Position numbers and translations under genes: made by a program. Positions 20,388-28,269 of a stretch of DNA of 64,000 nucleotides are shown here, piece after piece. How positions within the stretch are numbered: the stretch's first letter is position 1; every line of letters begins with the position of its first letter. Source of the DNA: Agromyces terreus (GTDB taxonomy: Bacteria > Actinomycetota > Actinomycetes > Actinomycetales > Microbacteriaceae); contig NZ_WBIS01000001.1 in the NCBI RefSeq assembly GCF_009749465.1, positions 620,001-684,000 of the forward strand, written 5' to 3'. A model generated the notes under the pieces. That model ran no database searches. It saw only the letters and a list, made by a program, of their open reading frames with translations, and was not told the origin of the DNA.

Positions 20388-21904
20388 TGGCCCGCGCGGC
20401 ACTCATGGACTTCGACCGGGCTCTCGAGCTCTTCGAACCCGTCATCGGGCTCGAGGTGCACGTCGAGCTGAACACGACGACGAAGATGTTCTCGTCGGCG
20501 CCGAACCCGGCCAACTCGGCCTTCCACATCGCAGAGCCGAACACGCTCGTCACGCCCGTCTGCCTCGGGCTTCCGGGTTCGCTGCCGGTGGTGAACGGCG
20601 AGGCCGTGCGCTCCTCGATCTCGCTGGGCCTCGCGCTCGGCTGCTCGATCGCGCCCTCGAGCCGCTTCGCCCGCAAGAACTACTTCTACCCCGACCTCGC
20701 GAAGAACTACCAGATCTCGCAGTACGACGAGCCGATCGCGTTCGACGGCGAGGTCGAGGTCGAACTCGAGAACGGCCGCGTCTTCCAGGTGCCGATCGAG
20801 CGCGCCCACATGGAGGAAGACGCCGGAAAGCTCACGCACGTCGGCGGTTCGACCGGGCGCATCCAGGGCGCCGAGTACTCGCTCGTCGACTACAACCGGG
20901 CGGGGGTGCCGCTCGTCGAGATCGTCACGCGTCCGATCTTCGGGGCCGAGGCGGATGCCCCCGCGCTCGCGCGCGCCTACGTGTCGACGATCCGTGACAT
21001 CGCGCTCTCCCTCGGCATCTCCGAGGCGCGCATGGAGCGCGGCAACCTGCGCTGCGACGCGAACGTCTCGCTGCGCCCGCGCGGGCAGGAGAAGCTCGGC
21101 ACCCGCACCGAGACGAAGAACGTGAACTCGTTCCGCTCGATCGAGCGTGCGGTGCGCTACGAGATCCAGCGGCAGGCGGCGATCCTCGCCGACGGCGGCA
21201 CGATCACGCAGGAGACGCGCCACTGGCATGAGGACACGGGCGCCACGAGCGCCGGTCGCCCGAAGTCCGACGCCGACGACTACCGGTACTTCCCGGAGCC
21301 CGACCTGCTGCCCGTGGTGCCCTCGGCCGAACTGATCGAGGAGCTGCGTGCGGCGCTGCCCGAGGCGCCGGCCGCCCGCCGTCGCCGGCTGAAGTCCGAG
21401 TGGGGCTTCTCCGACGACGAGTTCCAGATCGTCGCGAACTCGGGCATGCTGAACGAGCTCGCCGAGACCGTCGCCGCGGGCGCCACGCCGGCGGCCGCGC
21501 GCAAGTGGTGGACGGGCGAGATCGCGCGTCTCGCGAACGCCGCAGACCGCGACGCCGCCGGCATGGTGTCGCCGGCGCATGTCGCCGAGCTCGCGGCGCT
21601 CGTCGAGTCGGGCACGCTCACCGACCGTCTCGCGCGCCAGGTGCTCGAGGGCGTCGTCGCGGGCGAGGGCTCGCCGCAGCAGATCGTCGACGCGCGCGGC
21701 CTCGCGGTGGTGTCCGACGACGGTGCGCTCATCGCCGCCATCGACGACGCGCTCGCCTCGCAGCCCGACGTGCTCGCGAAGATCCGCGACGGCAAGGTGC
21801 AGGCGGCCGGCGCGGTCATCGGCGCTGTCATGAAGGCCATGCAGGGCAAGGCGGATGCCGCGCGCGTGCGCGAGCTCGTGCTCGAGCGGGCGACCGCCGA
21901 GTAG
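20387..21904 (+). CDS. gatB: Asp-tRNA(Asn)/Glu-tRNA(Gln) amidotransferase subunit B
   Basis: 505 residues. GatB binds the misacylated tRNA, activates the side-chain carboxylate with ATP and uses ammonia from GatA. Seen: N-terminal [16 protein letters not shown], the metal and kinase region [18 protein letters not shown], the [11 protein letters not shown] segment, then the helical linker and C-terminal YqeY-like tail (about 350-505) that contacts the tRNA. The ATG at 20387 is coupled to gatA. A strong hairpin follows 17 nt after the stop, closing the operon. Confidence 0.97.
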   Translation: MARAALMDFDRALELFEPVIGLEVHVELNTTTKMFSSAPNPANSAFHIAEPNTLVTPVCLGLPGSLPVVNGEAVRSSISLGLALGCSIAPSSRFARKNYFYPDLAKNYQISQYDEPIAFDGEVEVELENGRVFQVPIERAHMEEDAGKLTHVGGSTGRIQGAEYSLVDYNRAGVPLVEIVTRPIFGAEADAPALARAYVSTIRDIALSLGISEARMERGNLRCDANVSLRPRGQEKLGTRTETKNVNSFRSIERAVRYEIQRQAAILADGGTITQETRHWHEDTGATSAGRPKSDADDYRYFPEPDLLPVVPSAELIEELRAALPEAPAARRRRLKSEWGFSDDEFQIVANSGMLNELAETVAAGATPAAARKWWTGEIARLANAADRDAAGMVSPAHVAELAALVESGTLTDRLARQVLEGVVAGEGSPQQIVDARGLAVVSDDGALIAAIDDALASQPDVLAKIRDGKVQAAGAVIGAVMKAMQGKADAARVRELVLERATAE

Positions 21905-21920
21905 CGCGCGTCGCGCGCCT

Positions 21921-21954
21921 CGAGCGGGTCCGGCCGAACGGCCGGACCCGCTCG
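21921..21954. terminator. Perfect 15-bp hairpin after gatB
   Basis: CGAGCGGGTCCGGCC and GGCCGGACCCGCTCG pair completely around a GAAC tetraloop. No U tract follows, which is common for actinobacterial terminators. Confidence 0.75.
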
Positions 21955-22079
21955 CATCGCGTCGGATGCGCGCAGGTCCGGACATCCGCTCCGCCGGCCG
22001 GTCGGCTCGGCGGCGTTCCCAGCGTGTTCCGGGTGCGGCATCCGTAGGCTGGTCCTCCCGAGTGATTGACGAGGACACC

Positions 22080-22664
22080 ATGGGCTTCCTTGACCGCCTG
22101 TTCGGCGCACCCGATGCGAGTCGCGCGCGACCGATTCCGCCGCGGCCGCCGGCGCGGGTGCCGACCGAAGACGAGCGTGCCGTCGAGCGCTACCGGTACC
22201 TCCTGCGCACGGCCCCGCCCGAATCGATCGAGGCCGTGCACGCCGAGGCGTTCGCGAAGCTCACCCCCGCGCAGCGCGCACAGGTGTTCCGGGCGCTGTC
22301 CGACCAGGCCCCGGCAGGGGAGCGGCTCGTGTCCGACGAGCCGTCGGCGCTCGCGCGTGCGGCGACGCGGGCCGAGCTCCGGGCTCCCGGCACGATGGAG
22401 CGCACGTTCGCGGCCACGGATGCCGCCAACGGGCGTTCGGGTGCGGGAGCGCCGTCGTTGGGCACGACGTTCGGCGGTTCCATGCTCGGCACGGTCGCGG
22501 GCGTCGTGGTCGGATCGATGATCGCGCAGTCCTTCCTGCCCGGTCCCGATTTCGGCGGTGAGCAGGCCGGCGACACCGCGGGCGACACGGCGACCGACGC
22601 TGCGGGCGACCTCGGCGGGTTCGGCGACTTGGGCGGCGACTTCGGCGGCGACTTCGGCTTCTGA
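22080..22664 (+). CDS. Hypothetical protein with Gly/Asp-rich tail
   Basis: 194 residues. The N-terminus MGFLDRLFG is an amphipathic helix, followed by a conserved-looking helical core (ERAVERYRYLLRTAPPESIEAVHAEAFAKLTP, residues about 36-67, split here only for description) and a hydrophobic stretch FGGSMLGTVAGVVVGSMIAQ near 135-155. The last ~30 residues alternate Gly and Asp with GDLGG/GDFGG repeats. Similar actinobacterial proteins are sometimes mislabelled as cation-transporting ATPases; there is no ATPase motif here. A TAGGCT box at 22046 precedes the start by about 28 nt. Function unknown; I infer a small membrane-associated protein. Confidence 0.75.
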   Translation: MGFLDRLFGAPDASRARPIPPRPPARVPTEDERAVERYRYLLRTAPPESIEAVHAEAFAKLTPAQRAQVFRALSDQAPAGERLVSDEPSALARAATRAELRAPGTMERTFAATDAANGRSGAGAPSLGTTFGGSMLGTVAGVVVGSMIAQSFLPGPDFGGEQAGDTAGDTATDAAGDLGGFGDLGGDFGGDFGF

Positions 22665-22726
22665 TCGGCGTGCGCTCGACGGGGCCCCTCCGGCCGCAGA
22701 GCGAGGCGGTCGAGGTCGAGGTGGTC

Positions 22727-22758
22727 CATCGGCCGATGTCGGCGGCGTGGCGTAGGGT
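22727..22758 (+). promoter_or_regulatory. dinB promoter: palindrome CATCGGCCGATG plus -10 TAGGGT
   Basis: TAGGGT (22753-22758) ends 6 nt before the dinB GTG, suggesting a leaderless transcript. A perfect 12-bp palindrome (22727-22738) occupies the place of the -35 region and could be an operator. It does not resemble the actinobacterial LexA box (CGAAC-N4-GTTCG). Confidence 0.4.
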
Positions 22759-22764
22759 CGCACC

Positions 22765-24072
22765 GTGAGCAAGCAGGACGGCTCGTCGAGGCAGGTCACC
22801 ACGGGGCCGGTCGATGACTCGGCGACCCCGATCCTGCACGTCGACATGGACGCGTTCTTCGTCTCCGTCGAGTTGCTCTCGCGCCCCGAGCTTCGGGGCA
22901 AGCCGGTGCTCGTCGGCGGAACCGCGGGCCGCGGCGTCGTCGCGGCCGCGAGCTACGAGGCCCGCCGCTATGGCGTCAACTCGGCGATGCCGATGTCCAT
23001 CGCGCTCCAGCGGTGCCCGAACGCCGTGGTGCTGCGCGGCAACTACCCCGCGTACTCCGAGTACTCCAAGCGCGTCATGCGCATCTTCGAGCAGATCACC
23101 CCGCTGGTCGAGCCGCTCTCGATCGACGAGGCCTTCCTCGACGTCTCCGGGGCGCGGCGCCTGCACGGCACCCCGGCCGAGATCGCATGGTCCATCCGCG
23201 ACCGCGTGCAGCGCGAGACGGGGCTCACATGCTCCATCGGCGTCGCCGCCACGAAGTACGTCGCGAAAGTGGCCTCGGGCCGGGCGAAGCCCGACGGCAT
23301 GCTCGTGGTTCCGGCGGCCGACACGGTCGCGTTCCTGCATCCGCTGCCCGTCTCGGCGCTCTGGGGCGTCGGCAGGGTCACCGAAGAGAGCCTGCAGCGC
23401 ATCGGGCTCCGCACGGTCGGCGATGTGGCGTCCATGCCCGAAGACGCGCTCGTGCGGGCGGTGGGCCCCGCTCTCGCGGCTCGGCTCGCGCGGCTCGCGA
23501 TGGGCGACGATCCGCGCGAGGTGCACACGACCCGCACCGAACGCAGCATCGGCCACGAGCAGACCTTCGGCCACGACCTCACCGACCCGGTGGTGATCCG
23601 CCGCGAGCTGCTCCAGCTCTCGGGCAACGTCGCGGTGCGCCTCCGCAAGGCAGGGCTCGTCGCCCGAACCGTATCGCTCAAGCTCCGGTACGGCGACTTC
23701 CGCACGCTCACCCGTTCGAGAACGCTCGCCGAACCCACCGATGTCGCCCGCCGAATCTACGATGAGGCCTCCGAGGCGCTCGACGGCCTCATCGGCGACG
23801 GGGCACGGGTACGGCTCATCGGCGTGCGCGCCGAGAACCTCCGCGAATCGGGCACCGGCGCGATGCTCTGGGATCCAGACGAGGAGTGGCGCGATGCCGA
23901 GCGCACGATCGATCGGGTCGCGGCCCGGTTCGGACGCGACGCGGTGCGCCCCGCGGCACTCGTGCAGCGCGAGCAGGAGCGCGAGCGACGTCGCGAGCAG
24001 CGTCGCGAGCAGCGCGGGCCCGAGCGTCCCGACGAGCCGTTCGATCCGAACGCCGCGGCCTGGGGCTGGTAG
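22765..24072 (+). CDS. dinB: DNA polymerase IV (Y family)
   Basis: 435 residues. An error-prone translesion polymerase. Catalytic carboxylates are in HVDMDAFF (Asp27, Asp29) and SIDEAFLD (Asp121, Glu122); the palm, fingers (SYEARRYGVNSAMPM), thumb with HhH (ALWGVGRVTEESLQRIG) and little-finger domain are all present. The last ~35 residues are a charged Arg/Glu repeat (RERRREQRREQ) that may be flexible; I do not see a clear QL(S/D)LF-type clamp-binding motif at the end. The GTG at 22765 adds about 20 residues before the core and is supported by the -10 box spacing. It stands alone, not next to imuA/imuB. Confidence 0.94.
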   Translation: MSKQDGSSRQVTTGPVDDSATPILHVDMDAFFVSVELLSRPELRGKPVLVGGTAGRGVVAAASYEARRYGVNSAMPMSIALQRCPNAVVLRGNYPAYSEYSKRVMRIFEQITPLVEPLSIDEAFLDVSGARRLHGTPAEIAWSIRDRVQRETGLTCSIGVAATKYVAKVASGRAKPDGMLVVPAADTVAFLHPLPVSALWGVGRVTEESLQRIGLRTVGDVASMPEDALVRAVGPALAARLARLAMGDDPREVHTTRTERSIGHEQTFGHDLTDPVVIRRELLQLSGNVAVRLRKAGLVARTVSLKLRYGDFRTLTRSRTLAEPTDVARRIYDEASEALDGLIGDGARVRLIGVRAENLRESGTGAMLWDPDEEWRDAERTIDRVAARFGRDAVRPAALVQREQERERRREQRREQRGPERPDEPFDPNAAAWGW

Positions 24073-24089
24073 CCGGAGCCGAGCGCGGG

Positions 24090-24095
24090 TAGCGT
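24090..24095 (+). promoter_or_regulatory. -10 element TAGCGT of the GerW-like gene, probably leaderless
   Basis: TAGCGT ends 6 nt before the ATG at 24102, the same spacing as at ligA, mnmA and rpiB. Confidence 0.5.
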
Positions 24096-24101
24096 TGCCG
24101 C

Positions 24102-24434
24102 ATGGCTGAACTCGTACTGGACCTGGCAGACACCGTCGCGGGCGTCGGCGTGAAGACCGCATACGGCGAGACGATCGATATCGACGGCGTGAAGGTCGTG
24201 CCGGTGGCGCTCGGCTACTACGGCTTCGGCGCCGGCAGCGGCGGCGCCGTCGACAACATGCAGGGCAGCGGCGGCGGGGGCGGCGGGTTGTCGGTGCCCC
24301 TCGGCGCCTACGTCGGCGAAGCGGGCCGCGTGCGGTTCGAGCCGAACATCATCGGGCTCGTCCTGGTGGCCACGCCCTTCATCTTCGTCGTCGGCCACGC
24401 GCTGAAGTCGGTCATCCGCGCCCTGAAGCGCTGA
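24102..24434 (+). CDS. GerW (YtfJ)-family protein with C-terminal membrane segment
   Basis: 110 residues. The core matches the GerW/YtfJ pattern: YGETIDIDGVKVVPVALGYYGFGAG, split by a Gly/Ser loop (GSGGGGGG) and closed by a LSVPLGAYV strand. In Bacillus, YtfJ is a spore protein involved in germination; actinobacterial relatives occur in non-sporulating species with unknown role. Residues about 86-102 form one hydrophobic helix (IIGLVLVATPFIFVVGHAL), probably a membrane anchor. It lies alone between dinB and the thiamine riboswitch. Confidence 0.8.
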   Translation: MAELVLDLADTVAGVGVKTAYGETIDIDGVKVVPVALGYYGFGAGSGGAVDNMQGSGGGGGGLSVPLGAYVGEAGRVRFEPNIIGLVLVATPFIFVVGHALKSVIRALKR

Positions 24435-24545
24435 GCCGAGTCTCGCGCGTGCGGCGGCCTCGGGCCGAGGCATCCGCTCGTCCACCCGTCCACCGCGCCC
24501 GCATCCGTGAACGGGCCTTCCCGACGACGTGTACGCTGATCTCGA

Positions 24546-24635
24546 ACACGGGAGTCCGGTGAGCCGGGCTGAGAGGAAGGTTCTCAACCTTCGACCGTCG
24601 AACCTGATCTGGGTCATGCCAGCGCAGGGAGGCAT
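24546..24635 (+). promoter_or_regulatory. TPP riboswitch (THI element)
   Basis: The leader before ykoE carries the conserved thiamine pyrophosphate aptamer: ACGGGAGTCCGG at the 5' side, CTGAGAGG at 24569-24576 (pyrimidine-sensing arm), and ACCTGATCTGGGTCAT with CCAGCGCAGGGA at 24601-24630 (pyrophosphate arm and closing helix). A TACGCT box at 24532 could be the -10. The distance to the ykoE GTG (24682) is about 47 nt, and AGAGAGAGGGCA near 24665 is the likely ribosome site, so regulation is probably by sequestering translation initiation; no clear terminator is present. Confidence 0.95.
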
Positions 24636-24681
24636 TCGCATCTCATTACCCGTGCCGCTTTCATAGAGAGAGGGCACGACA

Positions 24682-25329
24682 GTGCACGCATCATCATCGT
24701 CTCAGGCCGCACCCGCGGCATCCGTCGCTCCGGCACGCCCCGAGCGTCCGAACCTCCGCTGGCGGGTCGTCGACATCGTCGTCGCCAGCGTCGTCGGCGT
24801 CGCGGTCGGCGTGGTCTTCTGGGCGTGGGGGGTCGTCTGGGGGCCGATCTCGGCGCCCATCGAGGCCCTGCTCCCCGGCCTGCAGGCCGCTCCGGCCGCG
24901 CTGTGGCTCGTGGCCGGCGTGCTCGGCGGGCTCATCATCCGCAAGCCGGGCGCGGCGCTCTACACCGAACTCGTCGCGGCCGTCGTCTCGGCGCTCATCG
25001 GCAGCCAGTGGGGCGGTCTCCTCACGATCGAGGCCGGGCTCGTGCAGGGACTCGGCGCCGAACTGATCTTCGCGATCTTCCTGTACCGCTACTGGCGTCT
25101 TCCCGTCGCGCTGCTCGCCGGTGCGGCCGCCGGCCTCGCGATGGCGATCAACGACCTCGTCCTCTACTACGCCGGCGCCGCGCCCCTGTTCGCGACGGTC
25201 TACACGGCGTCCGCCGTCCTCGGCGGGGCGTTCATCGCGGGCGGGCTCTCCTGGCTGGCCGTGCGAGGGCTGGCACGGGCCGGAGCGCTCGACCGCTTCG
25301 CATCCGGGCGCGAGCACCGGGTGGTCTGA
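24682..25329 (+). CDS. ykoE: Thiamine-related ECF transporter substrate-binding (S) component
   Basis: 215 residues with six predicted membrane helices (starting near residues 29, 68, 92, 112, 133, 172). YkoE is the S component of the YkoEDC importer, thought to take up thiamine or its hydroxymethylpyrimidine precursor. The family pattern is seen in VVWGPISAPIEALLPGLQAAP, the ELVAAVVSALIGSQWG helix and INDLVLYYAG. The GTG at 24682 starts a 25-residue Ala/Ser/Pro leader before the first helix. It is first in the riboswitch-controlled operon ykoE-ykoD-ykoC. Confidence 0.93.
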   Translation: MHASSSSQAAPAASVAPARPERPNLRWRVVDIVVASVVGVAVGVVFWAWGVVWGPISAPIEALLPGLQAAPAALWLVAGVLGGLIIRKPGAALYTELVAAVVSALIGSQWGGLLTIEAGLVQGLGAELIFAIFLYRYWRLPVALLAGAAAGLAMAINDLVLYYAGAAPLFATVYTASAVLGGAFIAGGLSWLAVRGLARAGALDRFASGREHRVV

Positions 25330-25330
25330 C

Positions 25331-26845
25331 GTGGCCGGCGGCGAATCCATCGTTCGCACGGGGGCATCGGCGATCACGGCGCGAGGGTGGGGTTGGCGGC
25401 ACGCCGGCCGCCGCGCGCCGGCCGTGCAGGGGCTCGACCTCGACATCCGCGCGGGTGAGCGAGTGCTGCTGCTCGGTGCCTCGGGTGCCGGGAAGTCGAC
25501 CCTGCTCCACGGCATCGCCGGTGTGCTCGGCGGCGACGAAGACGGCGAATCGATCGGCGAACTGCTCGTCGACGGCCGACGCCCCTCGGCCGGTCGCGGT
25601 CGATCCGGCCTCGTGCTGCAGGATCCCGATGCGCAGGTCGTCATGGCCAGGGTGGGCGACGACGTGGCCTTCGGACTCGAGAACCTGGCGGTCCCGCGCG
25701 ACGACATCTGGCCCCGCGTGCGACGGGCCCTGGCAGCGGTCGGGCTCGATCTGCCGCTCGAGCACTCGACGGCCGAGCTCTCCGGAGGGCAGCGCCAACG
25801 GCTCGCCCTCGCGGGCGTCCTGGCGATGCGACCCGGACTCATCCTGCTCGACGAGCCCACCGCGAACCTCGACCCCGAGGGCGTCCGCGACGTGCGCGAC
25901 GCGGTCGCGGCCGTCGCCGACGAGACCGGGGCGACGCTCGTCGTCATCGAGCATCGCGTCTCGGTCTGGCTTCCCGTCGTCGATCGCGTCGTCGTGCTCG
26001 ACCGCGCCGGCAGCGGGGGCGTCCTCGCCGACGGCGCGCCGGCCGAGGTGCTCGCCTCACGGCGTACCGAGCTGCTCGATGGCGGCGTCTGGCTGCCCGA
26101 CGAGCTGCCCTGGCAGCCGCCGGCGCCGGCGCACGGAGCATCCGCCCTTCTGACCGGTGCGGCCCTGTCGATCGGGCGCACTCCGTCGCTCCCGGTGCGC
26201 GAGCACATCCAGCTCACGGCCGACGCCGGGCGGATCCTCGCGATCGCCGGGCCGAACGGCGTCGGCAAGTCGACGCTCGCGTTGACCATGGCCGGGCTGC
26301 TGCCGCCGCTCGGCGGCACGCTCGAGGCATCCGACGCCCTGGCCGCAGGCCTGCGCCCGCAACCCTCGAAATGGCGATCGCGCGATCTGCTCGCCCGCAT
26401 CGGCACCGTGTTCCAGAACCCCGAGCACCAGTTCCTGACCGGCTCCGTGCGTGCCGAGCTCGAGGTTGGCCCCCGCGCGCTCAAGCTCTCGGAACGCGAG
26501 CGGCGCGAGCGGGTCGACGAGTTGCTCACCGCACTGCGATTGGAGCATCTCGCCGGGGCGAACCCGTTCACGCTCTCGGGCGGCGAGAAGCGCCGGCTCT
26601 CGGTCGCGACGGCCATCGCGACCAGACCGCGTCTGCTCGTGCTCGACGAACCGACCTTCGGACAGGATGCCACGACCTGGCGTGAGCTCGCGAAACTGCT
26701 CGTGGGCCTTCGCGACGACGGTGTCGGCATCGTCGCCGTCACGCATGACGAGGCGTTCGTCGAGGCCGTCGCCGACCGACGGTTCGACCTCGGAGACGCG
26801 CTCCCGGCGCACGCGTCGACCCCGGCCGGGGAGGGGGCGGCATGA
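25331..26845 (+). CDS. ykoD: ECF transporter ATPase with two ABC domains
   Basis: 504 residues, with two fused ABC ATPases that power the YkoEDC importer. Domain 1 (about 12-240): Walker A GASGAGKST, signature ELSGGQRQR, Walker B LILLDEPT. Domain 2 (about 270-495): Walker A GPNGVGKST, signature TLSGGEKRR, Walker B LLVLDEPT. Both sets look catalytically intact. The GTG at 25331 begins 1 nt after the ykoE stop, and the end overlaps ykoC by ATGA. Confidence 0.95.
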   Translation: MAGGESIVRTGASAITARGWGWRHAGRRAPAVQGLDLDIRAGERVLLLGASGAGKSTLLHGIAGVLGGDEDGESIGELLVDGRRPSAGRGRSGLVLQDPDAQVVMARVGDDVAFGLENLAVPRDDIWPRVRRALAAVGLDLPLEHSTAELSGGQRQRLALAGVLAMRPGLILLDEPTANLDPEGVRDVRDAVAAVADETGATLVVIEHRVSVWLPVVDRVVVLDRAGSGGVLADGAPAEVLASRRTELLDGGVWLPDELPWQPPAPAHGASALLTGAALSIGRTPSLPVREHIQLTADAGRILAIAGPNGVGKSTLALTMAGLLPPLGGTLEASDALAAGLRPQPSKWRSRDLLARIGTVFQNPEHQFLTGSVRAELEVGPRALKLSERERRERVDELLTALRLEHLAGANPFTLSGGEKRRLSVATAIATRPRLLVLDEPTFGQDATTWRELAKLLVGLRDDGVGIVAVTHDEAFVEAVADRRFDLGDALPAHASTPAGEGAA

Positions 26846-27621
26846 GCATCGCGAGCGTGCGGCCCGGTCTGCCGCTCGCGGCGGTGAACCCCGTGGCGAA
26901 GGTCGCGGCGACCGTGCCGCTCAGCATCGTGCTGATCCTGACGCTCGACGTCGTCTCGGCGAGCGTGGCCATCGTCTGCGAACTGCTCGTGTTCTCGCTC
27001 ATCGGGCTCGGCGGCCTGCTCTGGTCGCCGCGGACGCTGCCCGTGTGGATCGCCGCGCCGCTGACGGGCATCAGCATGGTGCTCTACGGGTCGCCTTCAG
27101 GCGAGGTCCTGTGGGACTTCGGCGTGATCCACGTCACCGAGGGCTCGGTGCAGATCGGCGTCGCGACGACCGTCCGGGTCATCGCGATCGCCCTGCCCGC
27201 CGTCGTGCTGTTCCTCACGATCGATCCGACCGACCTCGCCGACGGACTCGCCCAGACCCTGAAGCTGCCCGCTCGGTTCGTCCTCGGGGCGCTGGCCGCC
27301 CTGCGCCTCGTGGGATCCGCGGTCGATGACTGGCGAACGCTCAACCTCGCCCGCCGGGCACGCGGCATCGGCGACACCGGGATGATCCGCCGCACCCTCG
27401 GGCAGGCCTTCTCGCTCCTCGTGCTCTCGATCCGGCGGGGCGGCATCCTCGCGACCGCGATGGAGGCCAGGGGGTTCGGTGCCGAAGGCGCGCGAACCTG
27501 GGCACGACCTGCCCATTTCGGCGGCACGGAATGGATCGTGATCGGCGTCGGATGCCTCACCGCGGCGTTCTCCGCCACGGTCGCCGTGCTCACCGGGAGT
27601 TGGAATGTCATCTGGTCCTGA
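26842..27621 (+). CDS. ykoC: ECF transporter transmembrane (T) component
   Basis: 259 residues of the CbiQ/EcfT fold, linking the S component to the ATPases. About five hydrophobic helices are visible (near 18-35, 40-58, 62-78, 100-122, 232-252). The coupling-helix motifs typical of EcfT are present as NLARRARGIGD and ATAMEARGFGA, each with the A-R-G core that docks on the ATPase. The ATG overlaps the ykoD stop by 4 nt, and the 3' end overlaps the following kinase gene by 17 nt. Confidence 0.93.
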   Translation: MSIASVRPGLPLAAVNPVAKVAATVPLSIVLILTLDVVSASVAIVCELLVFSLIGLGGLLWSPRTLPVWIAAPLTGISMVLYGSPSGEVLWDFGVIHVTEGSVQIGVATTVRVIAIALPAVVLFLTIDPTDLADGLAQTLKLPARFVLGALAALRLVGSAVDDWRTLNLARRARGIGDTGMIRRTLGQAFSLLVLSIRRGGILATAMEARGFGAEGARTWARPAHFGGTEWIVIGVGCLTAAFSATVAVLTGSWNVIWS

Positions 27622-28216
27622 CGCGGCGGGGGCCGGGCGTGCGGGAGCAGGCGCGGCGACGCCCCGTGCGCACGTGCCCGCGATCGCCGCGGTGCGCGCG
27701 GCCGTGCGCGGCCGGCATCGTCCGCTCGTCCTGATCGACGGTCCGAGCGGGTCGGGCAAGTCGACACTGGCCGACGCGCTGCTCGCCAGGTGGCCCGGCG
27801 CCCCGCCGTCGCTCGTGCGCCTCGACGACGTCTATCCGGGCTGGCACGGTCTGGATCGCGCGTCCCGCATGCTCGCCGACTCGCTCGTGGCGCCGTGGCG
27901 GCGAGGCGTCGCCGCCCGGTCGCCCCGGTGGGATTGGGCGGAGAGCGCCGCCGCCTCGCCCCAGTCGGTGCGGCCCGGGAGCGCCCTGCTCATCGAAGGA
28001 TGCGGCGCGTTCGCAGTGGCCGACGAGGCGACGCCCGCCACACGCATCTGGGTTGAAGCGGCCGACGGGATCCGGCGCAGACGCGCCCTCGAGCGCGACG
28101 GCGGCGCCTACGACGCGTACTGGGAGATCTGGGATCTCCAGTGGCGTGCCTACGTGCGGCGATGCGGGCCGCGACCGCTCGCCGACGTGCTCCTCCGCGT
28201 CTCGCACCTCGATTGA
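27605..28216 (+). CDS. P-loop kinase-like ATP-binding protein at the end of the thiamine operon
   Basis: 203 residues. Walker A is DGPSGSGKST (residues about 46-55), then LVRLDDVYPGWHGL, and a later LLIEGCGAF that may play the Walker B role. The arrangement resembles small uridine-kinase-like phosphotransferases, and homologues are usually annotated only as ATP-binding proteins. The substrate cannot be read. The ATG at 27605 lies inside ykoC but is preceded at the right distance by GGGAG (27595-27599), so translation is coupled to the transporter. Whether it acts on a thiamine precursor is a hypothesis from context only. Confidence 0.8.
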   Translation: MSSGPDAAGAGRAGAGAATPRAHVPAIAAVRAAVRGRHRPLVLIDGPSGSGKSTLADALLARWPGAPPSLVRLDDVYPGWHGLDRASRMLADSLVAPWRRGVAARSPRWDWAESAAASPQSVRPGSALLIEGCGAFAVADEATPATRIWVEAADGIRRRRALERDGGAYDAYWEIWDLQWRAYVRRCGPRPLADVLLRVSHLD

Positions 28217-28269
28217 GCGGCCGCTTCAGACGCCGGCGCACCGACGTGCGGTGGGCTGCAGGACCTCGG

